From Oceanisphaera profunda (GTDB taxonomy: Bacteria > Pseudomonadota > Gammaproteobacteria > Enterobacterales > Aeromonadaceae): 64,000 nucleotides of DNA. Shown in pieces: positions 41,432 to 48,802 of this stretch; position 1 is the first letter of the stretch, and each line of letters opens with the position of its first letter. The stretch lies in contig NZ_CP021377.1 of assembly GCF_002157895.1 (NCBI RefSeq), positions 2,232,001-2,296,000 of the forward strand, in the 5' to 3' direction. Under the pieces are notes generated by a model. That model did not search any database. It saw nothing but the letters and a program-made list of their open reading frames with translations, and had not been told where the DNA came from. A program made the translations under genes and the position numbers.

Positions 41432-41641
41432 ATGGTGATGCTGTTGGTACTAACTTGGTTATTGGTGGTGTGGTGGGTACCGAGCTCTGCATTAACACTG
41501 TGGCTTAGCGCAGGCTTTGCTTTGTTTGCGCTGTTGTTAACTCTACCCTCGGTCAGTCGACATTGGTATTGGTTACCGGTGGGCGGCTTAGCTGGATTAG
41601 GCATGGCCGTGGGTATGATGCTGACTGAGCAAGCCGTGTAG
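41432..41641 (+). CDS. Small membrane protein behind a Fur-type promoter
   Basis: A 69-residue, very hydrophobic protein with two to three spans (about residues 3-20, 21-39 and 45-64) and a VSRHWYWLPVGG turn. I do not recognise it. A strong GAGGAAAAG site precedes ATG 41432. The Fur-box promoter supports a real, iron-regulated gene. Small proteins of this shape accompany siderophore or PepSY membrane genes in other bacteria, but here nothing iron-related follows: the next features are two tRNAs on the other strand. Confidence 0.65.
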   Translation: MVMLLVLTWLLVVWWVPSSALTLWLSAGFALFALLLTLPSVSRHWYWLPVGGLAGLGMAVGMMLTEQAV

Positions 41642-41864
41642 TCGCTGACGACTAGCGATTGCTTGGCTGAATAGTAGGTCTGAAGTAGATAATTTTTGTA
41701 GAAATTAAGAAGATATTAAGCAGATATAGTACTGATAGGCGCGTGGTTAGTGGCGTCGTAATATAGCGCGAACTAAATGTCGAAATGAAGAATGTTGAAA
41801 TGAAGGGCATACGAAGATTAAAAGAATAGGTCATGCAGAATTTTACTATAGAACAAATAATAAA

Positions 41865-41949
41865 TGGTGCGAAGAGGGGGACTTGAACCCCCACACCCGA
41901 AGGCACTAACACCTGAAGCTAGCGCGTCTACCAATTCCGCCATCCTCGC
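41865..41949 (-). tRNA. tRNA-Leu(CAG), copy 1
   Basis: Reading the minus strand: acceptor GCGAGGA pairs with TCTTCGC (one G-U), D arm GGCGGAATTGGTAGACGC, anticodon CAG in the CTTCAGG loop, a long variable arm, the GGTTCAAGTCC T arm and encoded CCA. It is 85 bases and nearly identical to the copy at 42057-42141, except in the acceptor and variable arm. Confidence 0.96.
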
Positions 41950-42056
41950 ACATCTAACTATTTGCTTATCTATTTACTGTTTACTTATTAATGGTTCAGC
42001 TATTTTAAATGGGCTGCCATTTGTTACTTTGAGTCACTCACACTCAAGATTCTGAG

Positions 42057-42141
42057 TGGTGCGAAGGGGGGGACTTGAACCCCCACATCCTAAGACACTA
42101 ACACCTGAAGCTAGCGCGTCTACCAATTCCGCCACCCTCGC
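42057..42141 (-). tRNA. tRNA-Leu(CAG), copy 2
   Basis: Same structure as the preceding copy, with acceptor GCGAGGG and CAG anticodon. As the gene nearer the presumed promoter, it is likely transcribed first, with copy 1 following after a 107-base spacer. CCA is encoded. Confidence 0.96.
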
Positions 42142-42208
42142 GTACTCAAGGCAGAGAATTCTATAGATTTTTCGCTCTGCGTCAATAAAACCCAGTCCAG
42201 AACATAAA

Positions 42209-42235
42209 AAAAACCGGCATCCGCTGCCGGTTTTT
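42209..42235. terminator. Bidirectional intrinsic terminator after rsmC
   Basis: AAAAACCGGCA (42209-42219) pairs with TGCCGGTTTTT (42225-42235), loop of 5. On the minus strand it ends rsmC transcription before the tRNA genes. Confidence 0.88.
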
Positions 42236-42281
42236 CTAAAAGCCCTTAACTGACTCAGAACTTGTCTAAAGTTGACTTGGG

Positions 42282-43316
42282 TTATGAACGACGCACCGCG
42301 CGATAAATTTTAAACTTACCGTTCACCGCTATGGTTTCACAGTGACCAAAGCTTTTTTCAATCAGCTCGGGGTAGGGTAAGAAAGCGTTAGCTACTAAGG
42401 TGAGTGAGCCGCCGTGCACCAAGTAATTTTTTGCCGAGCTGAGCAAAGCTTCTGTGGTGTGAAAGAAGGTTTTCAACCCGGCATGAAACGGGGGATTAGC
42501 CACTATATGGTTAAAGGTACCGTTCACTTGGCTTAAGCCGTCTGAGGCATACACGTTAGCGTTAAGCTGATTTTCAGCCAAAGTGAGACGCGTGGCTTCC
42601 AGTGCCAAGGCGCTAATATCAATGCACTCTAGCTCTAATTCAGGCTGGCGCTTAAGCAGGTTGGCACCAATCACGCCGGCACCACAACCAAAGTCGAGCA
42701 CGCGACCTTTCAGATTACCTAAATTATCCAGCAGCAAACGTGAACCTGAGTCCAGATGTCCGGCGCTAAATACCCCAGGCAGCGTGCAAATCTGCAATGG
42801 CGCCTGTGCTTTTTCTAACTCTAGACTGTACCCTTTAACCCAGCTGGCTAATTTAAAGGGTGCGGCAGGGCGCACTAGCTCTGCTTGATACAAACTGGCG
42901 CGCCTAGCGCTGTCGAGCTTATTAACCTGATCTGCGTATGGTGCCAGCAATTTAGGTGCGGATTTTACGCCGCCTTTATTATCGCCCGCCATAAACAGCT
43001 GGGCGCCTTCGGCTAACAGCGGCAAGCAAGCGGCAAGCAGGTACTCGGCTTCGGCTTTGGCCTTGGGCATCAATAACAGTAAGCCAGGCGCGCCTTGAGT
43101 CGGCTGTACGCCAAACTCTATTTGGCTGTTGCCTTGCTGCTCTTGCCATTGAAAGTAGCGAAAGTCGGTGGTGAAAATTCGCGGAGCCGGCCCAGCTTGC
43201 GCCAACATGCCGGGTAAATTATCTTCTAGCAGACCACATACCAGCAAAGGCTGTTGGGTGAGTACATCCAAATTACGTGCCAGCATTTCGCTAACCGGCG
43301 TTAAGGCCTCAAACAT
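42282..43316 (-). CDS. rsmC: 16S rRNA (guanine-1207-N2)-methyltransferase RsmC
   Basis: RsmC methylates G1207 of 16S rRNA. The product is 344 residues from ATG 43316, chosen because GGAG lies 6 bases upstream; a GTG four codons earlier (43328) is also open. An N-terminal degenerate methyltransferase-like domain is followed by the catalytic one: GRVLDFGCGAGVIGANLL (SAM binding) near residue 208 and HIVANPPFHAGLKTF (NPPF active site). Length and layout match the family. Confidence 0.93.
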   Translation of the reverse strand: MFEALTPVSEMLARNLDVLTQQPLLVCGLLEDNLPGMLAQAGPAPRIFTTDFRYFQWQEQQGNSQIEFGVQPTQGAPGLLLLMPKAKAEAEYLLAACLPLLAEGAQLFMAGDNKGGVKSAPKLLAPYADQVNKLDSARRASLYQAELVRPAAPFKLASWVKGYSLELEKAQAPLQICTLPGVFSAGHLDSGSRLLLDNLGNLKGRVLDFGCGAGVIGANLLKRQPELELECIDISALALEATRLTLAENQLNANVYASDGLSQVNGTFNHIVANPPFHAGLKTFFHTTEALLSSAKNYLVHGGSLTLVANAFLPYPELIEKSFGHCETIAVNGKFKIYRAVRRS

Positions 43317-43429
43317 CTTGGGCTCCACAGTAAATTATTTGATCAGGCATTATACATACCTACGGTGCTCTTGACATTTGTCGGTCATTAGCAAAAGATG
43401 CTGTTCAAGGTCTTTTTCAGGTGTGGCAC

Positions 43430-43498
43430 ATGCTTTTTATAGTTAAACGTAAACAGGGTAAACCGCTGAAACGAAAAGCGCTAGCCACAGTTGCGTAA
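43430..43498 (+). CDS. Candidate lysine-rich leader peptide before dapA
   Basis: A 22-codon frame starting at ATG 43430 contains VKRKQGKPLKRK: five lysines, all AAA, within eleven codons, then ALATVA and TAA (43496-43498). AGGTG lies 6-7 bases before the ATG, a credible ribosome site. It is followed 36 bases later by an intrinsic terminator and then dapA, the first committed gene of lysine synthesis. This is the layout of a translating-ribosome attenuator sensing charged tRNA-Lys. The frame, codons and terminator are seen; the attenuation role is inferred, and I could not find a convincing antiterminator by eye. Confidence 0.5.
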   Translation: MLFIVKRKQGKPLKRKALATVA

Positions 43499-43533
43499 CC
43501 GATGCCTGATCTTCTTTAAGACAAGATGTTTTC

Positions 43534-43570
43534 AAACCCCCGGTGATGCAATAGCAGCCGGGGTTTTTTA
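43534..43570 (+). terminator. Intrinsic terminator between the leader frame and dapA (possible attenuator)
   Basis: CCCCGG (43538-43543) pairs with CCGGGG (43558-43563), extended by AAA/TTT past a bulged C, with a small inner stem and T's to 43569. It lies 41 bases before dapA on the same strand. No plus-strand gene lies between it and the divergent rsmC start, so it must act on a leader transcript or small RNA. Confidence 0.8.
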
Positions 43571-43610
43571 TTTAAAATCTACCATCCTCTAACCAGGAGA
43601 AGGAGTTTCC

Positions 43611-44483
43611 ATGTTTCGCGGTTCTTTAGTTGCCCTATTAACCCCTTTTGACGGCACTCGCATTGACGAGCCGGCATTGCGTCGCCTGGTTGATTGGCAC
43701 ATTGCAGAGGGGACTCATGGCCTAGTACCAGTAGGTACTACCGGTGAGAGCCCCACTTTGACCCATGATGAGCATTGTCGGGTTATTGAAATCGTGGCCG
43801 AGCAGGCTGCAGGCCGTGTGCCTGTGATTGCCGGTGCCGGTTCTAACAATCCACTAGAAGCCATTGAGTACAGTAACTGTGCGCAGCGTGTGGGTGCCGA
43901 TGCGACTTTGCACGTGGCCGGTTATTACAACCGTCCTAATCAAGATGGTTTATATGCCCATTTCAAGATGTTGCATGATGCCACCGAGCTGCCGATCATT
44001 GTTTATAATATTCCGCCGCGCGCCGTAGTGGATATTAAACCGGAAACCCTAGCGCGCATGGCTGAACTGCCGCGCATTGTGGGTGTGAAGGACGCTACCG
44101 GTGACTTATTACGCCCTTGGGTGGAACGCTCATTGATCAAGAAGCCGTTTGCTTGGTTATCTGGCGAAGATGGCACGGCCGTGGCTTACAATGTGGGTGG
44201 CGGCGAAGGGTGCATCTCGGTGACGGCTAACATAGCACCGCGTTTGTGCGCCGAGCTGCAAGAGCTGACGTTAGCGGGCAAGTGGGCAGAAGCCCGCGTG
44301 TTGCAAGATAAGTTGCTGCCATTGCATCAGGTATTGTTCTTAGAGCCTAATCCAGCTGGCCCTAAATATGCGCTGTCGTTATTAGGCTTGGCCAGCGAGC
44401 ATTGCCGCATTCCCGTGGTGCCACTACAAGAGTCGAGCAAGATTGCAATTCGTCGTGTAATGACTGAGCTTGGCTTAATTTAG
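43611..44483 (+). CDS. dapA: 4-hydroxy-tetrahydrodipicolinate synthase DapA
   Basis: DapA condenses pyruvate with aspartate semialdehyde, the first step specific to lysine and diaminopimelate, so it feeds the MurE reaction at 4640. The 290-residue barrel has GTTGESPTLTHDEH, YNIPPR with the catalytic tyrosine, and the Schiff-base lysine in VGVKDATGD near residue 161. The usual VTPYYN block reads HVAGYYNRPNQDGLY, and THGLVPVGTTGESPTL resembles the DapA type common in alphaproteobacteria more than E. coli DapA. AGGAGAAGGAG precedes the ATG. bamC, a frequent follower of dapA, is absent. Confidence 0.94.
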   Translation: MFRGSLVALLTPFDGTRIDEPALRRLVDWHIAEGTHGLVPVGTTGESPTLTHDEHCRVIEIVAEQAAGRVPVIAGAGSNNPLEAIEYSNCAQRVGADATLHVAGYYNRPNQDGLYAHFKMLHDATELPIIVYNIPPRAVVDIKPETLARMAELPRIVGVKDATGDLLRPWVERSLIKKPFAWLSGEDGTAVAYNVGGGEGCISVTANIAPRLCAELQELTLAGKWAEARVLQDKLLPLHQVLFLEPNPAGPKYALSLLGLASEHCRIPVVPLQESSKIAIRRVMTELGLI

Positions 44484-44505
44484 GCAAGTGAGTGCGGCAA
44501 AGAGT

Positions 44506-44645
44506 AACGTGAAGTGTAAAGGGTGAAAAGAACAACACTGCAGTCAGCGGCCAATTAGGTCAACTAATAGAGCCGCTGCTCTAGCGTTAGGTTCGCTAGC
44601 TTATGTCGGCCACTGCACTTTTCACCTATCACCCTTTATCTCTTC
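44506..44645. repeat. Facing GTGAAG-type repeat strings after dapA
   Basis: GTGAAGTGTAAAGGGTGAAA (44510-44529) faces CTTTTCACCTATCACCCTTT (44618-44638) across about 90 bases that contain smaller inverted words (GCGGC/GCCGC, CTAGCG/CGCTAG). It is another member of the family framing the terminator at 31311. Confidence 0.6.
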
Positions 44646-44652
44646 TGTAAGC

Positions 44653-44696
44653 GCATAATAAAAAAGGTCAGCAGCTGCTGACCTTTTTTATTATGC
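44653..44696. terminator. 44-base perfect palindrome, bidirectional terminator
   Basis: GCATAATAAAAAAGGTCAGC plus AG is followed directly by its full reverse complement, with no loop bases beyond the symmetric centre. A's and T's flank the GC core on both sides. It lies between the convergent dapA and hfq-like genes. Confidence 0.88.
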
Positions 44697-44721
44697 TAAA
44701 TCTTTTATTGTGGCGGTTTCT

Positions 44722-45102
44722 CTAACCTTGCTCGTCATCATGGGGTGGATCAAATTCATCATCGTGGCGCTGATAATTATCTTCCCGAGGGGTTTGATGA
44801 CTTTCGTAACGCGGGCGGCGCGGCTTACTGATGATTGGGCCGGTGCGCGGCGGGCGACGGGTCGCCGGTGATATGGTGGAGATCTTCGCTTTATAGATCA
44901 GCTGCTGCTGGCCTCTAGGATCAGAAAGCAAAATGCTGTATTGGTCAAAGGCACTGATCATCCCTTCCAGTTTAATGCCGTTAGTGAGGAAGATGGCGCA
45001 ATGTGTTTGATTTTTGCGCAGCCAGTTCAGTGCCGCATCCTGTCCGTTACCCAAGGAAAACGCTTGTTGAAGCGATTGGGGATTAGCTGTTTGGGCAGTC
45101 AT
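44722..45102 (-). CDS. Divergent Hfq-like (Sm-fold) RNA-binding protein
   Basis: A 126-residue protein with a recognisable Hfq core. The N-terminal QSLQ matches the start of Hfq helix 1, an insertion of about nine residues follows, then LNWLRKNQ and the Sm1 motif (AIFLTNGIKLEGMISAFDQ) at about residues 36-54, and Sm2 (QLIYKAKISTISP) at about 68-79. Differences from canonical Hfq: the YKHAIST block reads YKAKIST, so the His of the proximal RNA site is gone; the distal-face Tyr in IYLVNG is Phe; and Gln in KLQG is Glu. The tail is R/P-rich then acidic. The neighbours are not miaA/hflX, so this is probably a paralogue of the main Hfq. Confidence 0.8.
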   Translation of the reverse strand: MTAQTANPQSLQQAFSLGNGQDAALNWLRKNQTHCAIFLTNGIKLEGMISAFDQYSILLSDPRGQQQLIYKAKISTISPATRRPPRTGPIISKPRRPRYESHQTPREDNYQRHDDEFDPPHDDEQG

Positions 45103-45137
45103 ATAGGCAGTCCTGTTTGTTATTATTCAAGCTTGAT

Positions 45138-45180
45138 TGTGCTCAATGAGCACACGACTTGTCAAAGTAAAGCTTACTTT
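45138..45180. promoter_or_regulatory. Two palindromes between the hfq-like gene and the MFS pump gene
   Basis: TGTGCTCAATGAGCACA (45138-45154, 8-base arms around one base) and AAAGTAAAGCTTACTTT (45164-45180, 7-base arms around AGC) lie 9 bases apart in the 116-base divergent gap. Both are the size of dimeric-repressor sites and could control either gene. Confidence 0.45.
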
Positions 45181-45218
45181 AATCCAAGCTTCAAGCGCGG
45201 AGCAACAAAGGAAAATTA

Positions 45219-46391
45219 GTGTTCGCAAAAACCTCTAAAAACAGCCGGCTTATTTTTGCCTGTTTGATCGTCAGCATAGGGCAATTAAGTGTTGGCTTAC
45301 TGTTCCCGGTATTACCTGCCATTAGCCAAAGCTTGGCTGAAGATCCTAATCGCGTGCAGTGGCTGATTTCTGCTTACTTATTTGCCTTTGGCCCAGTGCA
45401 ATTATTATACGGGCCACTCAGTGATGCTAAAGGGCGTAGGCCGGTATTGATCGCCGGCCTTGCCTTGGCCATCTTAGGTGTGGGCTTATGCTTAGTACCC
45501 AATGCCTCTTTTGAATGGCTATTGGTGGGGCGCTTATTACAAGGGCTAGGAGCGGGCTGTGGCGCCGTTGTGTCGCGAGCCATGCTGCGCGATAGCTTTG
45601 CGGGGCCTGCGCTGCGTAATGCGCTGTCTTATGTGGCTATGGCGGCGGCATTTACCCCCATAGTAGCGCCTGCCATCGGCGGTTTTATTGGATATCACTT
45701 TGGTTGGTATAGCGTGTTTGTGGCTATGCTGATCTACTTGTTGACCCTCTGGCTGCTGTTATTCGCCAGCTTTGAAGAGACCCATCAAGGGGCTCGCCAA
45801 CCCATGACGCTGTCAGTGATTGTCGCCAACTATCGCCACTTACTCGGTTTACGCCATTTCTTAGGTCATGGTGGCATGTTGTGGGGGCAATTCTCGCTGA
45901 TGATGGTCTCCATCTCTGTGATGCCTTATATCATGCAACAGCAGATCGGTATGACGGCGGCGCAATATGGCACTTGGGCCTTGATCCCGGCACTGGGGCT
46001 GTTGCTTGGCGGCGTGATTAATAATCGTATTCAACATTATGTGCCCGCCGAGCAAGTGCTGCGTTTTAGTCCCTACCTGCAATTGGCGGCAGGGGTGTGG
46101 TTGCTGTTGGCTCCTTTACATCCTGCTTGGATGATTGCTGGTATTTTTATTCAAGCATTAGGCAATGGCATGGCGTTTCCCAATGCCATGAGCCGACTGC
46201 TTGAACCGTACCGCGATCTAGCCGGAGCCGCCGCTGCCTTATCCGGTGCGCTGCAGATGCTAAGTGCCGCGCTATTAACCGCCGCTCTGGTCTATTTAGG
46301 TGTGAGCACGGCGTTTAGCTTAAGCATTTGCATCTTGCTCGGCGCACTGGTGCTTAAAGGCTTGTCATGGTGTGCAGTAGGGCGCTGGTGA
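45219..46391 (+). CDS. emrD: MFS multidrug efflux transporter (Bcr/CflA/EmrD type)
   Basis: A 390-residue, 12-span major facilitator. The family motifs are seen: GPLSDAKGRRPVLIAG (loop 2-3), RLLQGLGAGCGAVVSRAMLRD in span 4, and GGFIGYHFGWYSVF after span 5. These place it in the drug:H+ antiporter-1 group near EmrD and Bcr; the drug range cannot be told. The start is GTG 45219, after AAAGGAAA. It is divergent from the hfq-like gene and stands alone. Confidence 0.87.
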   Translation: MFAKTSKNSRLIFACLIVSIGQLSVGLLFPVLPAISQSLAEDPNRVQWLISAYLFAFGPVQLLYGPLSDAKGRRPVLIAGLALAILGVGLCLVPNASFEWLLVGRLLQGLGAGCGAVVSRAMLRDSFAGPALRNALSYVAMAAAFTPIVAPAIGGFIGYHFGWYSVFVAMLIYLLTLWLLLFASFEETHQGARQPMTLSVIVANYRHLLGLRHFLGHGGMLWGQFSLMMVSISVMPYIMQQQIGMTAAQYGTWALIPALGLLLGGVINNRIQHYVPAEQVLRFSPYLQLAAGVWLLLAPLHPAWMIAGIFIQALGNGMAFPNAMSRLLEPYRDLAGAAAALSGALQMLSAALLTAALVYLGVSTAFSLSICILLGALVLKGLSWCAVGRW

Positions 46392-46397
46392 GCCTTT

Positions 46398-46621
46398 GTG
46401 AGGAGTGAAGGGTGAAGGGATAAATCAGCGCCGAGCGCGATGCGGATGTAAACAGGGTGCAGCAAAGCTATTGCTTTGCGGTAGAGGCCATCTTTAGTCG
46501 GCCGGTTTTGCGCAGCAAAACTAAAACTCCGAGCTTTTCCCGGGCCACCGTATATTTAAACCTACAAATCGCACCGGTATGAACATCTGCATCAGATCCG
46601 GCGTTGCTGTTTTTTGTCTGT
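46398..46621. repeat. Intergenic repeat block after the MFS gene
   Basis: A GTGAGGAGTGAAGGGTGAAG string (46399-46418) is followed by GCGATGCGGATGTAAACAG and a facing counterpart near 46578-46612 (TGAACATCTGCATCAGATCC). Between them are hairpins GCAAAGC/GCTTTGC (46462-46479) and TTTTGC/GCAAAA (46506-46520), and CATCTTTAGTCGGCC (46489-46503), which recurs at 55212-55226. No gene is visible. Confidence 0.55.
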
Positions 46622-46665
46622 TTTTAGCTGGTAGCTTCACTTTCAATAAATTTTAGACGAAAAAA

Positions 46666-46688
46666 AGCCGCGCCCTAGGGCACGGCTT
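46666..46688 (-). terminator. Intrinsic terminator after the cold-shock gene
   Basis: On the minus strand AGCCGTGCCC pairs with GGGCGCGGCT (one mismatch) around a CTAG turn and is followed by six T's (A's at 46661-46666 on the plus strand). Confidence 0.85.
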
Positions 46689-46713
46689 CTGAATTCTTTT
46701 ACGAGGTAAACTC

Positions 46714-46923
46714 TTACAGAGCTACAACGTTTTCAGCTTGAGGACCTTTCTGGCCTTGAGCTACTGTGAACTCAACTGCCTGGCCTTCTGCTAAGGTTTT
46801 GAAACCTTGGCTCTGGATAGCGCTGAAGTGTACGAATACATCAGGGCCTGACTCTTGCTCGATGAAGCCAAAACCTTTTGACTCATTGAAAAACTTAACT
46901 TTACCTTTAACGATATTAGACAT
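46714..46923 (-). CDS. Cold-shock-family RNA chaperone (CspA type)
   Basis: A 69-residue single cold-shock domain. RNP1 (KGFGFIEQ) and RNP2 (VFVHFSAI) are intact, so it should bind single-stranded RNA/DNA and melt structure. [15 protein letters not shown] is typical of CspA-E. Which paralogue it is, and whether it is cold induced, cannot be told from the protein. Confidence 0.96.
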   Translation of the reverse strand: MSNIVKGKVKFFNESKGFGFIEQESGPDVFVHFSAIQSQGFKTLAEGQAVEFTVAQGQKGPQAENVVAL

Positions 46924-47223
46924 ACCTAAATCCTGTAATCAAATCTACCAAAATACGAATGCTTGAAAAAATACAGATTTAACTTATGAAATACAGGACG
47001 AGGTACTACTAGAACTTCGTAACATTAACATAAATACAACCATACTTTTCGAGCTGCATTTACTCTAACTGGTAACGTGATGGTGGTCAACAGGTATTTT
47101 ACTATGGGGTGAGTAGAACTGGTAGAAACGAGCACCAGCGCACTGGTTTGCCCTATTCAGCGGCAACCCCCTGTATTAGCATGCAGTTTAATCCCTCAAT
47201 GATTACGATAAGTGAGATGTTAA
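46924..47223. other. Long leader/divergent region upstream of the cold-shock gene
   Basis: About 300 bases separate the cold-shock ATG from the divergent ABM-domain gene. The part next to the ATG is AT-rich, as expected for the long 5' leaders of cold-inducible csp mRNAs, but I could not locate a cold box or a firm promoter. Nothing else is recognised. Confidence 0.4.
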
Positions 47224-47532
47224 ATGTCTGAATTATATTGTGTTGCTCGTTTTAAGGCGCGCCCAGGTAAAGCGTTAGAGTTACAAACTGCCCTTAAGGC
47301 GTTAGTTGCCGACACGCACCGCGAAGAAGGCTGCATCTTGTATCAACTAACCGAAGAAGTGCCTTATGAAGGCGCGAACGGTGAGCCTTGGGATTGTGTA
47401 TTTGTGGAGCGCTGGGCCAGCCGTGAGGTATTTGATGCCCACTGCGCCCAACCTTATATCAAAGATTACTTTGAGCAGGTGGCCCCGAGCCTAGTGGCAG
47501 AGGCCGATGTACGATTATACCGGCCTGTGTAA
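47224..47532 (+). CDS. Antibiotic-biosynthesis-monooxygenase (ABM) domain protein
   Basis: A 102-residue protein with one ABM ferredoxin-like fold: CVARFKARPGKALELQTALK at the start, EEGCILYQL in the second strand, and FVERWASREVFDAHCAQPYI, the typical ERW and H...P features of YgiN-like quinol monooxygenases. Such small dimers act on quinones or are of unknown function. It is a single gene. Confidence 0.85.
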   Translation: MSELYCVARFKARPGKALELQTALKALVADTHREEGCILYQLTEEVPYEGANGEPWDCVFVERWASREVFDAHCAQPYIKDYFEQVAPSLVAEADVRLYRPV

Positions 47533-47583
47533 GTTCGGGGTGCCGTAGTTGGCAGTTGTAATAGGACGCTGTAGTGGGGTGAT

Positions 47584-48567
47584 TTAGCGACGAAACTCGA
47601 GATCACCCTTAAACATCATCTCAAATCTTAACGTTACACTGAACTCAGGATCATAATCTTGATCGCGAGGGAAATGTAACTCTGGTATTAAGTCGACAAA
47701 TAAGATGTTTCTGTGCAGGTTTCGTCGGTATTGAGTATAAAAATAATAATCATGTAGCCGAGGGTCCGAGGCACTGCGGCCCACGACCACGGCCGCATAG
47801 CGCATTACGCTACGTGGGCCTAACAGCTGATTAATTTCTACCCCTTCAGAGTATTCCAAGGTATCAGCTTCTTCTTCTTGCCACTGAAAATTAGTGATAA
47901 AACGCAGATGGTGATTCTCATCTAAGGGGCGGCCTAGGTCCCATTTGCTGCGTATAGAGTACCCGTCCTCATTAAACCAAGAGGCTCGATTATAGGACTC
48001 CAGCTGCCAAGGTGAACTGAGATCCCAGAGCCGCTCACCAGTAAAACGCACATAAGGATCGGGCGGCCAGCGTACCTTAACCCCCGCACCGGCGCGCAGA
48101 TTCCATGCTTCTCGTTTATCTTTCTTACTTAACTTACTGAGGCCAAGAATGGTACTGCCTAAACCGCGTTGATCATTAGACAGACGGTTAGAGGCTTGTT
48201 CGGCCAGAGTACCTTCGGTTTCTTCAGGATCACTTTCTATAATAAAACGTAACCGTTTTTTAGATGTGGGCAGGTCGAGTCGAAAACGCACACCCGTTTC
48301 GGCATCAAAACCATCGGTATCGCTCCAGTCTAGCTCCTGACTTAAGCGTAAAAATGAGTCATTTTCGACATGCATGCTCTCTTCGCTGCCAAAAAAGCTA
48401 TCAATATTACGTGAGTTATGGGTAACCCAATCAGAGAGGCTGTCATGCATGGGGGCAATTTTTTCAATCGCCCACTCTGGTAAATCTGTGTCGTCTTCTA
48501 CTTCCACTTCTACAGCCATCACTTGAGGTGCCATGGCGAGTAAAGCTGCTAGATAAAGTTTTTTCAT
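47584..48567 (-). CDS. Predicted outer-membrane or periplasmic beta-rich protein of unknown function
   Basis: A 327-residue protein with a signal peptide ending at about MAVEVEVED (cleavage near residue 18). After an acidic segment, the rest alternates hydrophobic and polar residues with many aromatics, in strand-sized pieces such as GVRFRLDLP, RLRFIIES and VTLRFEMMF, as in outer-membrane barrels. The end (RFEMMFKGDLEFRR) is not the usual terminal Phe. I do not recognise a family. It lies on the same strand as, and 235 bases after, the kinase-PqqD gene, and could belong with it, but the gap makes a shared transcript uncertain. Confidence 0.7.
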   Translation of the reverse strand: MKKLYLAALLAMAPQVMAVEVEVEDDTDLPEWAIEKIAPMHDSLSDWVTHNSRNIDSFFGSEESMHVENDSFLRLSQELDWSDTDGFDAETGVRFRLDLPTSKKRLRFIIESDPEETEGTLAEQASNRLSNDQRGLGSTILGLSKLSKKDKREAWNLRAGAGVKVRWPPDPYVRFTGERLWDLSSPWQLESYNRASWFNEDGYSIRSKWDLGRPLDENHHLRFITNFQWQEEEADTLEYSEGVEINQLLGPRSVMRYAAVVVGRSASDPRLHDYYFYTQYRRNLHRNILFVDLIPELHFPRDQDYDPEFSVTLRFEMMFKGDLEFRR

Positions 48568-48802
48568 GGCAATATCCCTTGGCCTTTTGTTTAAGACTAT
48601 GGATTTTTAACTAAAAATACCAATATCTTTAACTCTAAACGTGACCAGTTTGGTATTAGCCCTTTACTGTAGCATCGCTAGACGGCAGTAGAGCCTAAAT
48701 GAAGCCTATATAGATAAGGCGTTTGAAGCATAAAGCTGCGAGAAGCGAGGTCGTAATGGGGAGTTTTACCGTTTAATTAATAAACCAAAATCGCCATTGC
48801 CG

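Noticed and set aside
43447..43507. Words resembling a cyclic-di-GMP (GEMM) riboswitch (ACAGGGTAAACC, AGCCACAG, TAACCGATG) upstream of dapA
   Set aside because: The core GGGACGCAAAGCC is missing, the second hairpin is absent and the span is about 30 bases too short. The same bases are better read as the lysine-rich frame.
43376..43610. Lysine riboswitch upstream of dapA
   Set aside because: The region is long enough, but none of the conserved lysine-riboswitch core segments I know is visible.
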